A DNA stretch of 64,000 bases from Agaribacillus sp965228415. GTDB lineage: Bacteria > Bacteroidota > Bacteroidia > Cytophagales > Cyclobacteriaceae. Below are positions 8,627 to 17,488 of the stretch, piece after piece. The notes under the pieces were generated by a model. It ran no database searches and was not told the origin of the DNA. It saw nothing but the letters and a program-made list of their open reading frames with translations. A program made the translations under genes and the position numbers. Within the stretch, counting starts at the first letter, position 1; each line of letters starts with the position of its first letter. The DNA lies in NCBI GenBank assembly GCA_965228415.1, contig OZ245814.1:8122001-8186000 (forward strand), in the 5' to 3' direction.

Positions 8627-11600
8627 CTAATTATCACGCAGCATTAACCTGCCCACCTTTAAAATTTGCGAACCGGCATAAACCTTATAAAAATATATAC
8701 CCTGTGGCAGGCCCTTACGTTGGATGATTACCTCAACCCGTCCTGCTACCCGACGGATTTCTTTGCCAAATGTATCCAGAAGGCTGACCTGAATCTTTGT
8801 GTTAGGTAAAGCCGGATTGTTTATGCGAATGCTGGTAAAAGAGGAAAATGGATTTGGGAAGACTACAATACTACTATATTTTACGGGCAGATCAGCAGAA
8901 ACCACTTTAAAATATTCAAAAACGCCGTCGAAGTCTGTCTGTTTAAGCCTGTAATACGACTTTCCTGGAAATGGATTCTTATCGGCAACTGTATAACTCT
9001 TTGGCTCATTGCTATTTCCATTTCCGTCAATACGAGCAATTTCATCGAACTTCCTGGCATCCCAGCTTCGTTCCAAGGTGAAAAAGTTATTGTTAACTTC
9101 AGATGCCGTGGTCCATTTTAGTTCAACAATATTTTCCGATTCATTAACTTCAGCTTCAAAACTTATCAAAGAAACAGGTAGTGGATTAATAGTCACTGTT
9201 GCCGTTTGGACCTGCTCTACGGAGCAGGTAATAGGATCGCTATCTGTGGCCAGAACGTTAAAAGTGGTAGGATTGGTCAGGTTACCTGTTGGCAGCAATA
9301 TGTTACCTCCTGTTCCTGCCACCGGACTTCCTACAGCTGAATCATCGGCATCATTTCTAAGCTGATAACTGACACCAAGTTCTGAACTAGCTACCTCAAC
9401 GGTGGTGGAATTACCTGTATCAATACTTGTCTCGGTACTACTGACAGATCGGTCGTCCAATGGATTAGGATGAACGGTAATTGGTGCCGTATTGCTATTA
9501 AGCCCGGAACAGGATAGATCCGAAATTTTCTGAGCTTCAATTTGTAATGTTTCGGTGCTTGTCAACGAAAATGAATCAAAAGTAATATTGCCCCCCGTAC
9601 CGACCAGTGAGGAACTACGTGCCGTGGTATTGCCATTATCTTTCAAAGTGTAGATCACTGCGGATTCAGAGCTCACTATTTGTACCTGTGCCGTGGTACT
9701 TTCGCATATTTCAGTAGTTAGAACATTGACCGATTTATTAAGCGCTGGCGTACTACACCCAACGGTTACAGATGTTGATTCACTGCTTTCCGCCATACCT
9801 GTCTCTGCGGCTGTAGCAGTGAGGGCGCCTCCGGCGTACAGATCAAAATTGGTTGCACTTAAACCAGTTAATGTCCAGGTTCCTGTTGAGACGGTGGTTG
9901 ACCCAAGTGATACACCGTCTATGTAGACTGTAATAACTGTTCCATTAGCAGAAGGAGAGGTGCCGGAAACGGATGTTTCACCCTCTACATAAGAGCCGGT
10001 AATAGCAGGGGCGAGGCTGTTGCCCTGAACTGTGATGGATAGAGAGAGGTCACTGACGGATTTGCCTGTGGCAAGGGCAGTGGCGTTGATCACTTCTCCG
10101 GTGCTAAGCGATAATCCGGTTATAACCCAATTGCCATTGCCATCTACGGTTACGGTCCCGGCTGAAGCGGCATCCACAAACACTCCTATTACCGTACCGG
10201 CCTCTTCAGTGCTTGTTCCCGATACCGTGGTTGCGCCATTGGCAATGGATCCTTGAATGTTTGGAGTGGTGGTTTGTTCCGTGACCGTACTGCTTGCCGC
10301 AGCTGACATACACTCTCCCGTTTCCAATGCCCTGATGTCAACCGATTGGCCTAACTCCAAATTCAGGCTTCCAAAACTCCAATTGCCGGAACCGTCGGCG
10401 GTGGTAGTATTGGTAAGGGCTCCATCGATGTAGAGAAAAATTTCAAATCCGCTTGATGAAGTACCCGAGACAGCGGTTGTTGTTGGCTCTATGGGGCTTG
10501 TTGTAATTGCTGGCGTTGCACTGGGAGACACACCGCCTCCCGCACAAACCGGTGCCGAAGGTATGGATTCACATTCTCCGGAGACTTGCACCGTGACCCA
10601 ATACGACCCGGCGGGTTGGCAGTTGGGGCCAGATGTACAAGAAGAGCCTCCAGCATCACAGACAACAACAAAGTCGGTGGCGGCAGTGGTCACTGTTAAT
10701 GAATTGATGGTACCTGGATATGAAATGTCATCTGGATTGTAAACACGAATTACGGTCCCAACAGGTAAAGTCGCAGCATTTGTAATTTCCACCGCCTTCC
10801 TGGACGAGCAGGTAATAGTTGGCGCTGTACTACAATTGGCGCCAACTATTACCTGGTCAGAACTGAGAGAAACCGATTCGCCACTAGCGGTGGCAGTAGC
10901 AGTGATTACGTCATTTTCCACCAATGCGGTAAGGCCTGAAAGTGTCCATATGCCGGCAGTTACAGTAGTTGTCCCCACAGAGCCTCCATTTTTAAATACT
11001 TCAATGGTTGTGCCATCCGCCTCGCCGGAAGTACCGCTTACGCTGGTGACACCACTATTTATAGGGTCGGTAACCACCGGTGCATCGCTTCTTATCGGTG
11101 GAAAGCCGCTGTTAATATCTTCCGGAGCTACCGGCACTTGGGCGTCAATAATTACTTCCCACATTCTTTCGATGTTACCGCCATAGGCCTCGTCGTCGAT
11201 CCCTCCTACATCTGAAACGTTTCCCTCTATGCCACTTTGGGTGCTACTAACGGTATTGGCGACAAATCGCATGGGTGTGGAGGCGGTAATAGAGGGAAAA
11301 AAAGATGTGATAGTGGAGAATGGAATATAAAAATCATAGAAGTAGTCAAAATCCGAACAAGCCAAGGATTGGGCAATTGCCTTTTGTGAATAGTCGGTAT
11401 CGGACAATTCAGTTTGTAAGCTGGGTGTGATGGCACCATCTATGTCGTTAAGCCTAACACCAAAATTAGTTACCAGTTCAATTTCAATTTCGAAACCCGG
11501 ATTACCGCTTACATAGTTAGGATCTGCATCGGCACCTAAATTTCCAAACTTGTTGTCTGTATCAATTAAAATGCTGTAACCCTTGGAATTAGTTGCAAAA

Positions 11601-11956
11601 CCTCCAAGCCTGAAACGAAATAACCAATTATTGGAGGCATCTACATATGAAGCGGCCGGATAGCCCGTGCCGTCATCGGAGAAATCTGTAAAGCCACAAT
11701 CGGGTCCTGTTGCAATGTCACTTGTTGGTTCTATCGCAGGGACAGTCAAGGGTCGATAGGGAAGTTCACTTTCAGCGTTATCATCAACACTAAACCCACT
11801 GTTATCTGCTGAAATATAACCGTCACCGTTCGGGTCCAGCACGGCCGCTCCTGATACCGATGCCGGATCTACTATTAGCCCGGTTGTCTGCGCCAACCCT
11901 TTAAAAGGTATATAAGAAATACTGAAAATAATCAGAATAAATAATAAAATCTTCAT
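8627..11956 (-). CDS. Large secreted adhesin-like protein with Ig-like repeats and T9SS type A sorting domain
   Basis: The start is placed at the ATG at 11956 (MKILLFILIIF...), because the longer reading begins with TTG. About 1109 residues. A signal peptide is followed by a DOMON/CBM9-like region (SWLFRFRLGG-type, residues about 90-260), then at least four Ig-like repeats marked by VSGTS...GTxIxVxxDG...GxWTxxGL. The C-terminus has a fibronectin-like segment (ELKWTTASEVNNNFFTLERS) common just before T9SS signals and a type A sorting domain (VVFPNPFSSFTSIRI to the C-terminal LMLRDN). It is probably exported across the outer membrane and anchored or released at the surface, likely for adhesion or polysaccharide binding. 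It is convergent with the receptor operon. Confidence 0.85.
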   Translation of the reverse strand: MKILLFILIIFSISYIPFKGLAQTTGLIVDPASVSGAAVLDPNGDGYISADNSGFSVDDNAESELPYRPLTVPAIEPTSDIATGPDCGFTDFSDDGTGYPAASYVDASNNWLFRFRLGGFATNSKGYSILIDTDNKFGNLGADADPNYVSGNPGFEIEIELVTNFGVRLNDIDGAITPSLQTELSDTDYSQKAIAQSLACSDFDYFYDFYIPFSTITSFFPSITASTPMRFVANTVSSTQSGIEGNVSDVGGIDDEAYGGNIERMWEVIIDAQVPVAPEDINSGFPPIRSDAPVVTDPINSGVTSVSGTSGEADGTTIEVFKNGGSVGTTTVTAGIWTLSGLTALVENDVITATATASGESVSLSSDQVIVGANCSTAPTITCSSRKAVEITNAATLPVGTVIRVYNPDDISYPGTINSLTVTTAATDFVVVCDAGGSSCTSGPNCQPAGSYWVTVQVSGECESIPSAPVCAGGGVSPSATPAITTSPIEPTTTAVSGTSSSGFEIFLYIDGALTNTTTADGSGNWSFGSLNLELGQSVDIRALETGECMSAAASSTVTEQTTTPNIQGSIANGATTVSGTSTEEAGTVIGVFVDAASAGTVTVDGNGNWVITGLSLSTGEVINATALATGKSVSDLSLSITVQGNSLAPAITGSYVEGETSVSGTSPSANGTVITVYIDGVSLGSTTVSTGTWTLTGLSATNFDLYAGGALTATAAETGMAESSESTSVTVGCSTPALNKSVNVLTTEICESTTAQVQIVSSESAVIYTLKDNGNTTARSSSLVGTGGNITFDSFSLTSTETLQIEAQKISDLSCSGLNSNTAPITVHPNPLDDRSVSSTETSIDTGNSTTVEVASSELGVSYQLRNDADDSAVGSPVAGTGGNILLPTGNLTNPTTFNVLATDSDPITCSVEQVQTATVTINPLPVSLISFEAEVNESENIVELKWTTASEVNNNFFTLERSWDARKFDEIARIDGNGNSNEPKSYTVADKNPFPGKSYYRLKQTDFDGVFEYFKVVSADLPVKYSSIVVFPNPFSSFTSIRINNPALPNTKIQVSLLDTFGKEIRRVAGRVEVIIQRKGLPQGIYFYKVYAGSQILKVGRLMLRDN

Positions 11957-12050
11957 AACAAGTTGTCCTAACAAAAGAAGGGTTAGTTTGTTAAGGCAGT
12001 ATTGAAATCCTCCGGCTATTCTTCGCCTTTTGGGATTGGTATCAATACCG

Positions 12051-12072
12051 TTTTATCCCGGAAGGGATAAAA
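12051..12072. promoter_or_regulatory. Inverted repeat with a GGAA (GNRA-type) loop
   Basis: TTTTATCCC / GGAA / GGGATAAAA: perfect 9-base arms around a GNRA-class tetraloop, about 95 bases upstream of the adhesin ATG on the minus strand. It could be an operator or a 5' UTR hairpin of the adhesin mRNA. It directly follows a second small repeat (GGTATCAATACC). Confidence 0.35.
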
Positions 12073-12237
12073 ATTTTGATTTGATTTTTCTACTCGTCAT
12101 ATCATGATCACCAATAACCGCAGCTGACCATATTTAACGCTAAGTACCAATTCACATTCTACCGACACAACCATTTTTGGACCATTCTATTATTTAAGAG
12201 AAAATACAAAAGATCCCACAATAACAAATTAATCCAA

Positions 12238-12255
12238 TTAGGTATAACTACCTAA
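12238..12255. promoter_or_regulatory. Inverted repeat, possible operator
   Basis: TTAGGTA / TAAC / TACCTAA, perfect 7-base arms, in the divergent spacer between the adhesin and the AI-2E-type gene. The size and symmetry fit a dimeric regulator site. No regulator gene lies adjacent. Confidence 0.3.
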
Positions 12256-12636
12256 AAAATTCTGCGGGTGGTTGATTTTAGTATGTGAAATGTCAAAACC
12301 TTTGGTTGAAGCAAGAAATGATGCAAAAATCGGTGACTGTTTCCTTTCTTCTTTATTTTATGAATTTGAATGTCTATCCCTTAAGCCTTGTTTTTATACC
12401 AATTGATTAATTTTGAACATCTAAGTGCAATGTCATCTACCTGCCAATGGATATTTTCCCCTAGTCATTAACCATTACGCCGGATAAGTTTCTTTCTTCT
12501 TTCTCAGCTTGAATTTCTTAATTTAAGGCCGATATTTCCTTTTTGGTACATGACCTTTGTCAGCCCGGGAAGTAATGTACGTCATTGAAATTGTATGGTA
12601 CTATCTGCTTTATTCGGTAAACAATAAATTTTATTG

Positions 12637-13701
12637 ATGAAAGCCAGTCTGTCCATATCAAAATTGCCGCTTCTCAATTTTTTACAATATTGTATAATAC
12701 TTATTCTGATACTTTATTTCGGGCAGTCATTGTTAATTCCCCTCAGTTTCGGGCTACTCATTAGTTTTGTTTTATATCCAATATGCCGCTGGCTTGAAAA
12801 CCGCCGTTTCTCCAGGGTTATGGCGATCGTTATCAGCCTGGTTTTGTTTTTTATCCTGTCACTGTTGATTGTCGGCTTGATGGTGAGACAATTTTCGTTG
12901 TTTACCAGGCAATGGCCGGACTTGTATGACAAGATCATATGGCTGCTAAATGATGCCTTCAGGGATGTCGGTGATTTTTTTAACGTACCTGTTGAGGAAA
13001 GGAAGCGCTGGTTAAATACACTATTTACCAATGCCTCCCAAAGTGTCATCCGGCTATTACCCAGGACGGTTTACAATACCTCTGTTTCTGCCATACTATT
13101 TTTCCTTGTCCCCTTTTATACAGCTTTGATACTATATTACCGGAATTTACTGATGGCGTTTTTGTATCAGCTGTTTCCAGGGGCTGAAAACCGCCAGGAA
13201 ATTATCAATCTAATCCAGGAGTCCATTATTGCTTACTATAATTTTATAAAAGGAATGACGATTGTTTACCTGGTAGTAGGCATATTAAATAGCATAGGGC
13301 TGGCAATTTTGGGTATTCCAAATCCTGTCTTCTTCGGATTCATTGCCTCGATTCTTACTTTTATACCTTATGTTGGTATTACCATTGGTGCGCTGTTGCC
13401 AATGAGCATTGCGTGGCTTACCTATGATTCTATCTGGTATCCATTGGGTATTGTTGCGATTTTTGTGGTAGTTCAAATTTTAGAGGCAAACATTATATTT
13501 CCACTGGCTGTAAGCTTTAAACTAAAGATAAACGCCCTGGCCACTATTACGGTAATCATGTTGGGAGCCATTATCTGGGGCGCCTCGGGGATGATTCTAT
13601 TTATGCCTTTCACCGCTATTTTTAAGTTAATTGCAGACAAGGTCGATGCCCTCAAACCATTTTCCATCCTGCTGGGCACTAATGAGGATCTCAGAAAATA
13701 A
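12637..13701 (+). CDS. AI-2E family (PerM/TqsA-like) inner membrane protein
   Basis: The ATG at 12637 is preferred over the in-frame TTG one codon earlier. About 354 residues. Three N-terminal transmembrane helices are followed by a soluble stretch (about residues 85-140) and a second membrane half. The FFGFIASILTFIPYVGITIGALLP block is the signature of the AI-2E exporter-like family (PF01594). Members act as quorum-signal or ion (Na+/H+-like) exporters, so the substrate cannot be assigned. It opens the stress island; the next gene starts about 130 bases on and has its own putative promoter. Confidence 0.88.
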   Translation: MKASLSISKLPLLNFLQYCIILILILYFGQSLLIPLSFGLLISFVLYPICRWLENRRFSRVMAIVISLVLFFILSLLIVGLMVRQFSLFTRQWPDLYDKIIWLLNDAFRDVGDFFNVPVEERKRWLNTLFTNASQSVIRLLPRTVYNTSVSAILFFLVPFYTALILYYRNLLMAFLYQLFPGAENRQEIINLIQESIIAYYNFIKGMTIVYLVVGILNSIGLAILGIPNPVFFGFIASILTFIPYVGITIGALLPMSIAWLTYDSIWYPLGIVAIFVVVQILEANIIFPLAVSFKLKINALATITVIMLGAIIWGASGMILFMPFTAIFKLIADKVDALKPFSILLGTNEDLRK

Positions 13702-13774
13702 CCTAACCCAACCTCACAGATAACCTCACGTACCCGTAAAACCCTGGGAAACTGAAAAAGATCATAATTACCGG

Positions 13775-13818
13775 TGATTGAAATCATTGGAAAAAAGGGT
13801 TTAGTGTCGTTAATTTTA
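13775..13818 (+). promoter_or_regulatory. Crp/FNR-type box (TGATTGAAATCA) and -7-like box
   Basis: An exact TGAT-N4-ATCA site at 13775-13786. A -7-like TAATTTTA (consensus TAnnTTTG, one mismatch) at 13811-13818 puts the site about 41 bp upstream of the inferred start point, the class II position. It serves the coiled-coil gene at 13830. Confidence 0.5.
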
Positions 13819-13829
13819 TAGAAAAAGAC

Positions 13830-14486
13830 ATGGAAGAAAAGAGTTTAATTAAAGAAATGCTGTACGTGGGAACTGGATTAAGTGTACAGGGACTGAATAA
13901 GATCAAAGAAATGGCGGGGCATTTTTTGCAAAACAACGAAGATGCCAGAAAACAGGGTGAAGCCGTTATCGATGATCTTATCAATAAATCCAGGGAGACA
14001 ACAGAAGATCTGCATGAAAAAGTGGATAACATGGCCAAACAAATAGCTGAAAAAAGTGCCATGGCAAAAGAAGAGGTAACGGGGTTTATACATGCTTTAA
14101 TTGAAAAACCTGCTGAATTACAGGCAGAGGCCAAACAAAAATTTCAGGAGATTTCCGATAGCCTGGCCCACCATGGCCATGTGAAAAAGCAGGAAGCTTT
14201 GTTGTGGCTGGAGGAGCTAAAGGCCGAAATACTTGAAAATCGGGATTTGGCAAAATCTAAAGTGGATGAAATAGCTCATAAACTTTCATCCGAATCAAAA
14301 AACGTCAATGAAAAAGGCAAATTGTTTGTACAGGATATTGCCGAAAGATCAACAGAGATAAAAGGAGAATTTGACGATGGCTTGCATAAGGCATTGGACA
14401 GATTTTTATCAAAAATGAACTTGAGTAAAGTCGACCGGATAGATGCGCTGGAAAAGCGGATCGATTCACTGGAATCCAAAAACTAA
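13830..14486 (+). CDS. Phasin-like amphipathic coiled-coil protein
   Basis: A 218-residue, highly charged, almost wholly helical protein without signal or membrane segment. The N-terminus (VGTGLSVQGLNKIKEMAGHFL) resembles the start of PhaI/PhaF-type granule proteins. The middle is built of K/E-rich amphipathic repeats (KAEAKQKFQEI-like, VDEIAHKLSSES) and the end is a short heptad zipper (RIDALEKRIDSLES), also seen in phasin-like proteins. It may coat a hydrophobic surface such as a storage granule or membrane, or act as a stress chaperone. No PHA synthase is in view. It probably forms an operon with the 69-residue protein and Hsp20 that follow. Confidence 0.6.
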   Translation: MEEKSLIKEMLYVGTGLSVQGLNKIKEMAGHFLQNNEDARKQGEAVIDDLINKSRETTEDLHEKVDNMAKQIAEKSAMAKEEVTGFIHALIEKPAELQAEAKQKFQEISDSLAHHGHVKKQEALLWLEELKAEILENRDLAKSKVDEIAHKLSSESKNVNEKGKLFVQDIAERSTEIKGEFDDGLHKALDRFLSKMNLSKVDRIDALEKRIDSLESKN

Positions 14487-14493
14487 CCGTTCC

Positions 14494-14703
14494 ATGGATA
14501 CGCATCGATCCATTTCAAAAGAGATAAATGAAATCACCGTCTGTCTTGAGACTGACTTTCCTGAGCTATATAAGCTATTAAATGAGGATCCTTCTACTAT
14601 TCCTTCCGGCAAAAACCCTGCGGTGGATGATGAAGCGTTAGCGGATTACCTGGAGAGTTTAAAAGTGATTTTGAAAAATGCCCGCCTGGCTGTCAGAGAT
14701 TAG
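14494..14703 (+). CDS. Small conserved-looking acidic protein, unknown function
   Basis: The start is taken at the ATG at 14494, 7 bases after the coiled-coil gene; an earlier in-frame ATG would lie inside that gene. 69 residues, acidic, soluble, predicted helical (ISKEINEITVCLETDFPELY ... LADYLESLKVILKNARLAV). Short proteins of this type with a PxLYxxLxEdP-like motif occur beside Hsp20 and universal stress genes in Bacteroidota, from memory only. Tight spacing on both sides supports an operon with the coiled-coil protein and Hsp20. Confidence 0.65.
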   Translation: MDTHRSISKEINEITVCLETDFPELYKLLNEDPSTIPSGKNPAVDDEALADYLESLKVILKNARLAVRD

Positions 14704-14752
14704 GCAGATAGGTGATCGCTATTAACAATTATAAATTTTAAACAATTATATC

Positions 14753-15193
14753 ATGCGTCACGATAAATTAAAACATTCCGGATTTCACAGAATTGGAGAC
14801 AGATACGCCACTTTTTTCAACCCGGGACGCTTTCTGGGCAGAAGTCCCTTTGATGAAAGCTGGATGGCCCCACATGATATGGCCATCAAAAATGGTAATG
14901 AACAATATGAAATTGAAATAGGCCTTCCAGGATTTGAAAAAGAGGAAATTCAGATTGAGCTGCACCAGGATATGCTGACTATTACCGCCAACATGCGGCG
15001 AATGATAGACGAGTATAAAGCCTTTGTTGACGGGCCGGTTGCTTTCGAAAGAAAACGGTCTTTTCAGCTGGGACCTGAAATAGATAAAGAAAATATCAAA
15101 GCTCAATTTGAAGCGGGATTGCTCAAAATCAAGCTTCCATTTTTGACTGATGGTAAAACAAAGGTTGAAAAGAAAAAGATTACAATCAGCTAA
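14753..15193 (+). CDS. Hsp20/alpha-crystallin small heat shock protein (copy 1)
   Basis: 146 residues. A variable N-terminal arm of about 40 residues is followed by the alpha-crystallin sandwich (YEIEIGLPGFEKEEIQIELH ... FQLGPEIDKENIKAQFEAGLLKIKLP). A poor version of the C-terminal I-x-I anchor is present (KITIS end). It is an ATP-independent holdase that binds unfolding proteins in the cytoplasm. It is the last gene of the rightward three-gene unit. It is divergent in sequence from the second Hsp20 at 16225-16656, so the two are not a recent duplication. Confidence 0.9.
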   Translation: MRHDKLKHSGFHRIGDRYATFFNPGRFLGRSPFDESWMAPHDMAIKNGNEQYEIEIGLPGFEKEEIQIELHQDMLTITANMRRMIDEYKAFVDGPVAFERKRSFQLGPEIDKENIKAQFEAGLLKIKLPFLTDGKTKVEKKKITIS

Positions 15194-15200
15194 TCGTTTT

Positions 15201-15225
15201 GGTTGCGTTGATGAGCAACGCAACC
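15201..15225 (+). terminator. Hairpin after Hsp20
   Basis: Perfect 9-base arms GGTTGCGTT / AACGCAACC with a 7-base loop, 8 bases after the Hsp20 stop. There is no immediate T-run, so it may be an mRNA 3' stabilising stem or a weak terminator. Confidence 0.45.
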
Positions 15226-15327
15226 ATCTCAGCCCTGTTTTTGGTGGAATGGCACAATCCCTCCGCTGTTTAATCAACGTGCGTTAAACGTAGCGCCATG
15301 GCAGGTTAACTGCCGGTATCCATCACC

Positions 15328-16161
15328 TTATTTCAAAGCCAGCAGTGGAACCTTGCTGTGAAAAGCCAATTTTTTCGAGATGCTTTTCTTGGATAAGCTG
15401 TCCAGGAAGCTGTGTTTACGAGGGATGAGGGCGATGAGGTCAACATCGTTGCTTTCAGCATAGTCCTCGATACCCTCTTCGGGATTTTGCGTGTGAATAA
15501 AGTGATAACTGTGTTTGATATTCTTAAAATACTGCTCGAACTTTTTAGCTTCGCCAATTTCCTTTGATGACAGGCTGGCGTCTTTGTCCTCGTCAATGTG
15601 CAATACATTAATTTCAGCGTTAAAGGCCTTGCTAAGCTGGATAAGCGTTTGAAGCACATTCTTGTCTTCAATGCTTTTATAGTCTCCGGCAAACACAATT
15701 CTCTTTATTTTGTTGATCCCTGCATTGTGGGGGATGGCCAGCACGGGAACAGCGGACTCCTTCATCACCGAGTAAGTATTACTGCCAATCAATATTTCAT
15801 CCAGCCCCCTGGCACCATGAGTACCCATGATAACCATGTTACACCCATGCGATTTACAGGTACTGAGAATGGCGCTTTTTGTCAGATCCTGCTCCACAAG
15901 TATTTGGTAATCTATATCCTGTAATTCGGGCATGGTTTCTTTAAATAGCTCAAATTCACTTTTGATATTATCTTCGATACCGGAAACGGATACTGAAAAA
16001 TAAGCGCCTGCCGCCGGGTCCATAGTAGATAGTGGAACCTGGTAGGCGTGCATTAGTATTAATTTTGCATTTAACTTTTTGGCTATCATTATAGCAAAGT
16101 TTAACGCGTTTTTGGCGCAAAGTGAAAAATCGGTGGGGACTAATATTTTAGCATCATGCAT
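15328..16161 (-). CDS. Tandem-domain universal stress protein (UspA family)
   Basis: 277 residues with two UspA folds. The first (about 1-150) has the N-terminal KILVPTDFS strand and the ATP-binding signature G-x2-G-x9-G-S (GTHGARGLDEILIGSNT). The second (about 150-277) has kept the fold (IKRIVFAGDYKS) but lost this loop, so only domain 1 should bind ATP. Such proteins promote survival under starvation, hypoxia or oxidative stress. It lies in a cluster with two Hsp20 genes and a baeRF gene. It probably lies downstream of the leftward Hsp20, separated by a hairpin that could attenuate read-through. Confidence 0.92.
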   Translation of the reverse strand: MHDAKILVPTDFSLCAKNALNFAIMIAKKLNAKLILMHAYQVPLSTMDPAAGAYFSVSVSGIEDNIKSEFELFKETMPELQDIDYQILVEQDLTKSAILSTCKSHGCNMVIMGTHGARGLDEILIGSNTYSVMKESAVPVLAIPHNAGINKIKRIVFAGDYKSIEDKNVLQTLIQLSKAFNAEINVLHIDEDKDASLSSKEIGEAKKFEQYFKNIKHSYHFIHTQNPEEGIEDYAESNDVDLIALIPRKHSFLDSLSKKSISKKLAFHSKVPLLALK

Positions 16162-16177
16162 AGGAACAAAATTTGAA

Positions 16178-16198
16178 AAGGCGGAGTTAATCCGCCTT
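16178..16198 (-). terminator. Terminator/attenuator between Hsp20 and USP
   Basis: Perfect 8-base arms AAGGCGGA / TCCGCCTT with a 5-base loop. On the minus strand it is followed by TTTTCAAATTTTG, so it can end Hsp20 transcription just before the universal stress gene. Confidence 0.6.
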
Positions 16199-16224
16199 AA
16201 TTCATAATTAATTTTAAGGGAATT

Positions 16225-16656
16225 TTACTTTATTTCTATTTGTTTTTTAGGGGTCTTCCTGGCCTCCTCTTTTTTAGGTAAGGACAGTTTCAGCACGCCT
16301 TCTTTATAATTGGCTTTGATATTCTCCTGGTCTACTGATTCAGGAAGCACGAAAGAACGGTAAAATGAATTATAGTTGAATTCTTTCCGGGTATAGCCTT
16401 TTTCCTTTACCTCAGATTCATCTTTTTTCTCACAACTAATCGCAAGATTACCGTTCTCAACATTAATTTGAAAGTCTTTTTTTTCTAAACCCGGGGCAGC
16501 TAGCTCAACCGTAAATTCATTGTCACTTTCTTGAACGTTGGCCGCAGGAACTTTGGACAACCAGCCGTTTCCGATTTCTTCTTCAGAATCAAAAAAATCT
16601 GTGAAAAGCTTTGGGAAATTGGGGAACAGTCTTGAACTTCTTACTAGGTTTGTCAT
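16225..16656 (-). CDS. Hsp20/alpha-crystallin small heat shock protein (copy 2)
   Basis: 143 residues: alpha-crystallin domain with FTVELAAPGLEKKDFQINVENGNL, the FYRSFVLPESVDQENIKANYKEGVLKLSLPKKEE block and a C-terminal KQIEIK anchor (I-x-I type). It is a classic class A small heat shock holdase. It is preceded by a clear AGGAGG Shine-Dalgarno 11 bases before the ATG, unusual for this phylum and suggesting very strong translation. Upstream are a perfect TAnnTTTG -7 box and a Crp/FNR-type site. Confidence 0.95.
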   Translation of the reverse strand: MTNLVRSSRLFPNFPKLFTDFFDSEEEIGNGWLSKVPAANVQESDNEFTVELAAPGLEKKDFQINVENGNLAISCEKKDESEVKEKGYTRKEFNYNSFYRSFVLPESVDQENIKANYKEGVLKLSLPKKEEARKTPKKQIEIK

Positions 16657-16698
16657 TTTATGTTTCCTCCTATAATTTGGTTTGAAAATATTTTAATA

Positions 16699-16763
16699 CA
16701 AACTTAAAAGCCTTTTAAAATGGTTTCAATGATGGTAATCAGGGTAGAAAATGATTAAAATCA
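16699..16763 (-). promoter_or_regulatory. Hsp20 promoter with Crp/FNR-type box at about -62
   Basis: On the minus strand TAAGTTTG (16706-16699) exactly matches the Bacteroidota -7 consensus TAnnTTTG. The exact TGAT-TAAA-ATCA site at 16752-16763 is centred about 62 bp upstream of the inferred start point, the class I activator position. Confidence 0.55.
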
Positions 16764-16803
16764 ATAATTAAGACAAAATTAAAAACTGCCGGAAATAGTG
16801 TCG

Positions 16804-16868
16804 TGATGATTATCAATGCCAGTGCTGATGCATGTCATGGGATGGGTGGGAAGGCAGTTTTAAATTTG
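16804..16868 (+). promoter_or_regulatory. DUF4136 promoter with Crp/FNR-type box at about -62
   Basis: The exact TGAT-GATT-ATCA site at 16804-16815 and a perfect -7 box TAAATTTG at 16861-16868 give the same spacing as in the divergent Hsp20 promoter (site centre about -62). The two sites lie back to back in the divergent spacer. Confidence 0.55.
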
Positions 16869-16889
16869 TGAAACGTTTTTGATTAAGCT

Positions 16890-17411
16890 ATGAAGTTTCC
16901 TACTGTTTCCCTGCTAACATTGTCCGTTTTTCTTTTAGGCTGTTCGCCGCGTGTAACCATCACCACAGATAGCGACAAAATAGTCAATTTCGCCCAATAT
17001 AAAACATTTCATTGGGGCCCTATGGAAGATGATGGTCACAGCAAATACCCCATGTACGATAACTCTTTAAATCGGAAGCGAATTAAGCTGGCTGTGAAAA
17101 ATGAATTGGCAAAAATCGGATACCGGCCGGATGAAAATAAACCTGATTTGCTACTGGACTTTCATATAGTAGTAGAATCAAAACAGAATATCACCAAACA
17201 TGCGGACGGGTTTTATCGCTACTGGCGGGATTATGAGGTCAGCACGTATAATTACAAAGTTGGTACTTTGGTCATTCACATGGTAGATCCGAAAATTGAT
17301 CAAGTGGTGTGGCAAGGAACTGCTTCGGCGGTTTTGGATGAAAAGCCCACCAGGGTGGAAGAAAAGCTAAATGCAACTGTCGCCAGGATATTTGAAAAAT
17401 TCCCGCGATAA
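16890..17411 (+). CDS. DUF4136 family lipoprotein
   Basis: 173 residues with lipobox LLGC (Cys18), so anchored in a membrane on the periplasmic side. The body matches the DUF4136 pattern: NFAQYKTFHWGP, then LAKIGYRPDENKPDLLLDFHIVVE, then GTLVIHMVDPKIDQVVWQGTAS. The family is widespread in Bacteroidota and Proteobacteria envelope-stress neighbourhoods, with no defined activity. It is divergent from Hsp20 copy 2 and shares a spacer with paired Crp/FNR-type sites. Confidence 0.88.
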   Translation: MKFPTVSLLTLSVFLLGCSPRVTITTDSDKIVNFAQYKTFHWGPMEDDGHSKYPMYDNSLNRKRIKLAVKNELAKIGYRPDENKPDLLLDFHIVVESKQNITKHADGFYRYWRDYEVSTYNYKVGTLVIHMVDPKIDQVVWQGTASAVLDEKPTRVEEKLNATVARIFEKFPR

Positions 17412-17460
17412 TCAGGTTCCTACAAAACTGAGCGCGAAAATCCGCTCTTCAGTGATAAAG

Positions 17461-17488
17461 ACCTGACAGTGTCACCAGCCAGGTTTTT
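17461..17488 (+). terminator. Probable terminator after DUF4136
   Basis: Stem ACCTG / CAGGT with internal pairing (GACA / TGTC) followed by a T5 run, between convergent genes. The T-run overlaps the stop codon of the leftward baeRF gene. Confidence 0.4.

Larger units (their letters stand above)
11957..12636. other. 680-base divergent spacer with three inverted repeats
   Basis: No credible gene. It separates the leftward adhesin from the rightward AI-2E-type gene and must hold both promoters. It contains three symmetrical elements: GGTAT-CA-ATACC at 12038-12049, a 9-base-arm hairpin at 12051-12072 and a 7-base-arm repeat at 12238-12255. I could not assign a binding protein to any of them. Confidence 0.6.

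Noticed and set aside
14713..14724. TGATCGCTATTA upstream of Hsp20 copy 1 as a further Crp/FNR site
   Set aside because: It has one mismatch and is too close to the start codon for either activator position. The gene is probably read from the promoter at 13.8 kb.
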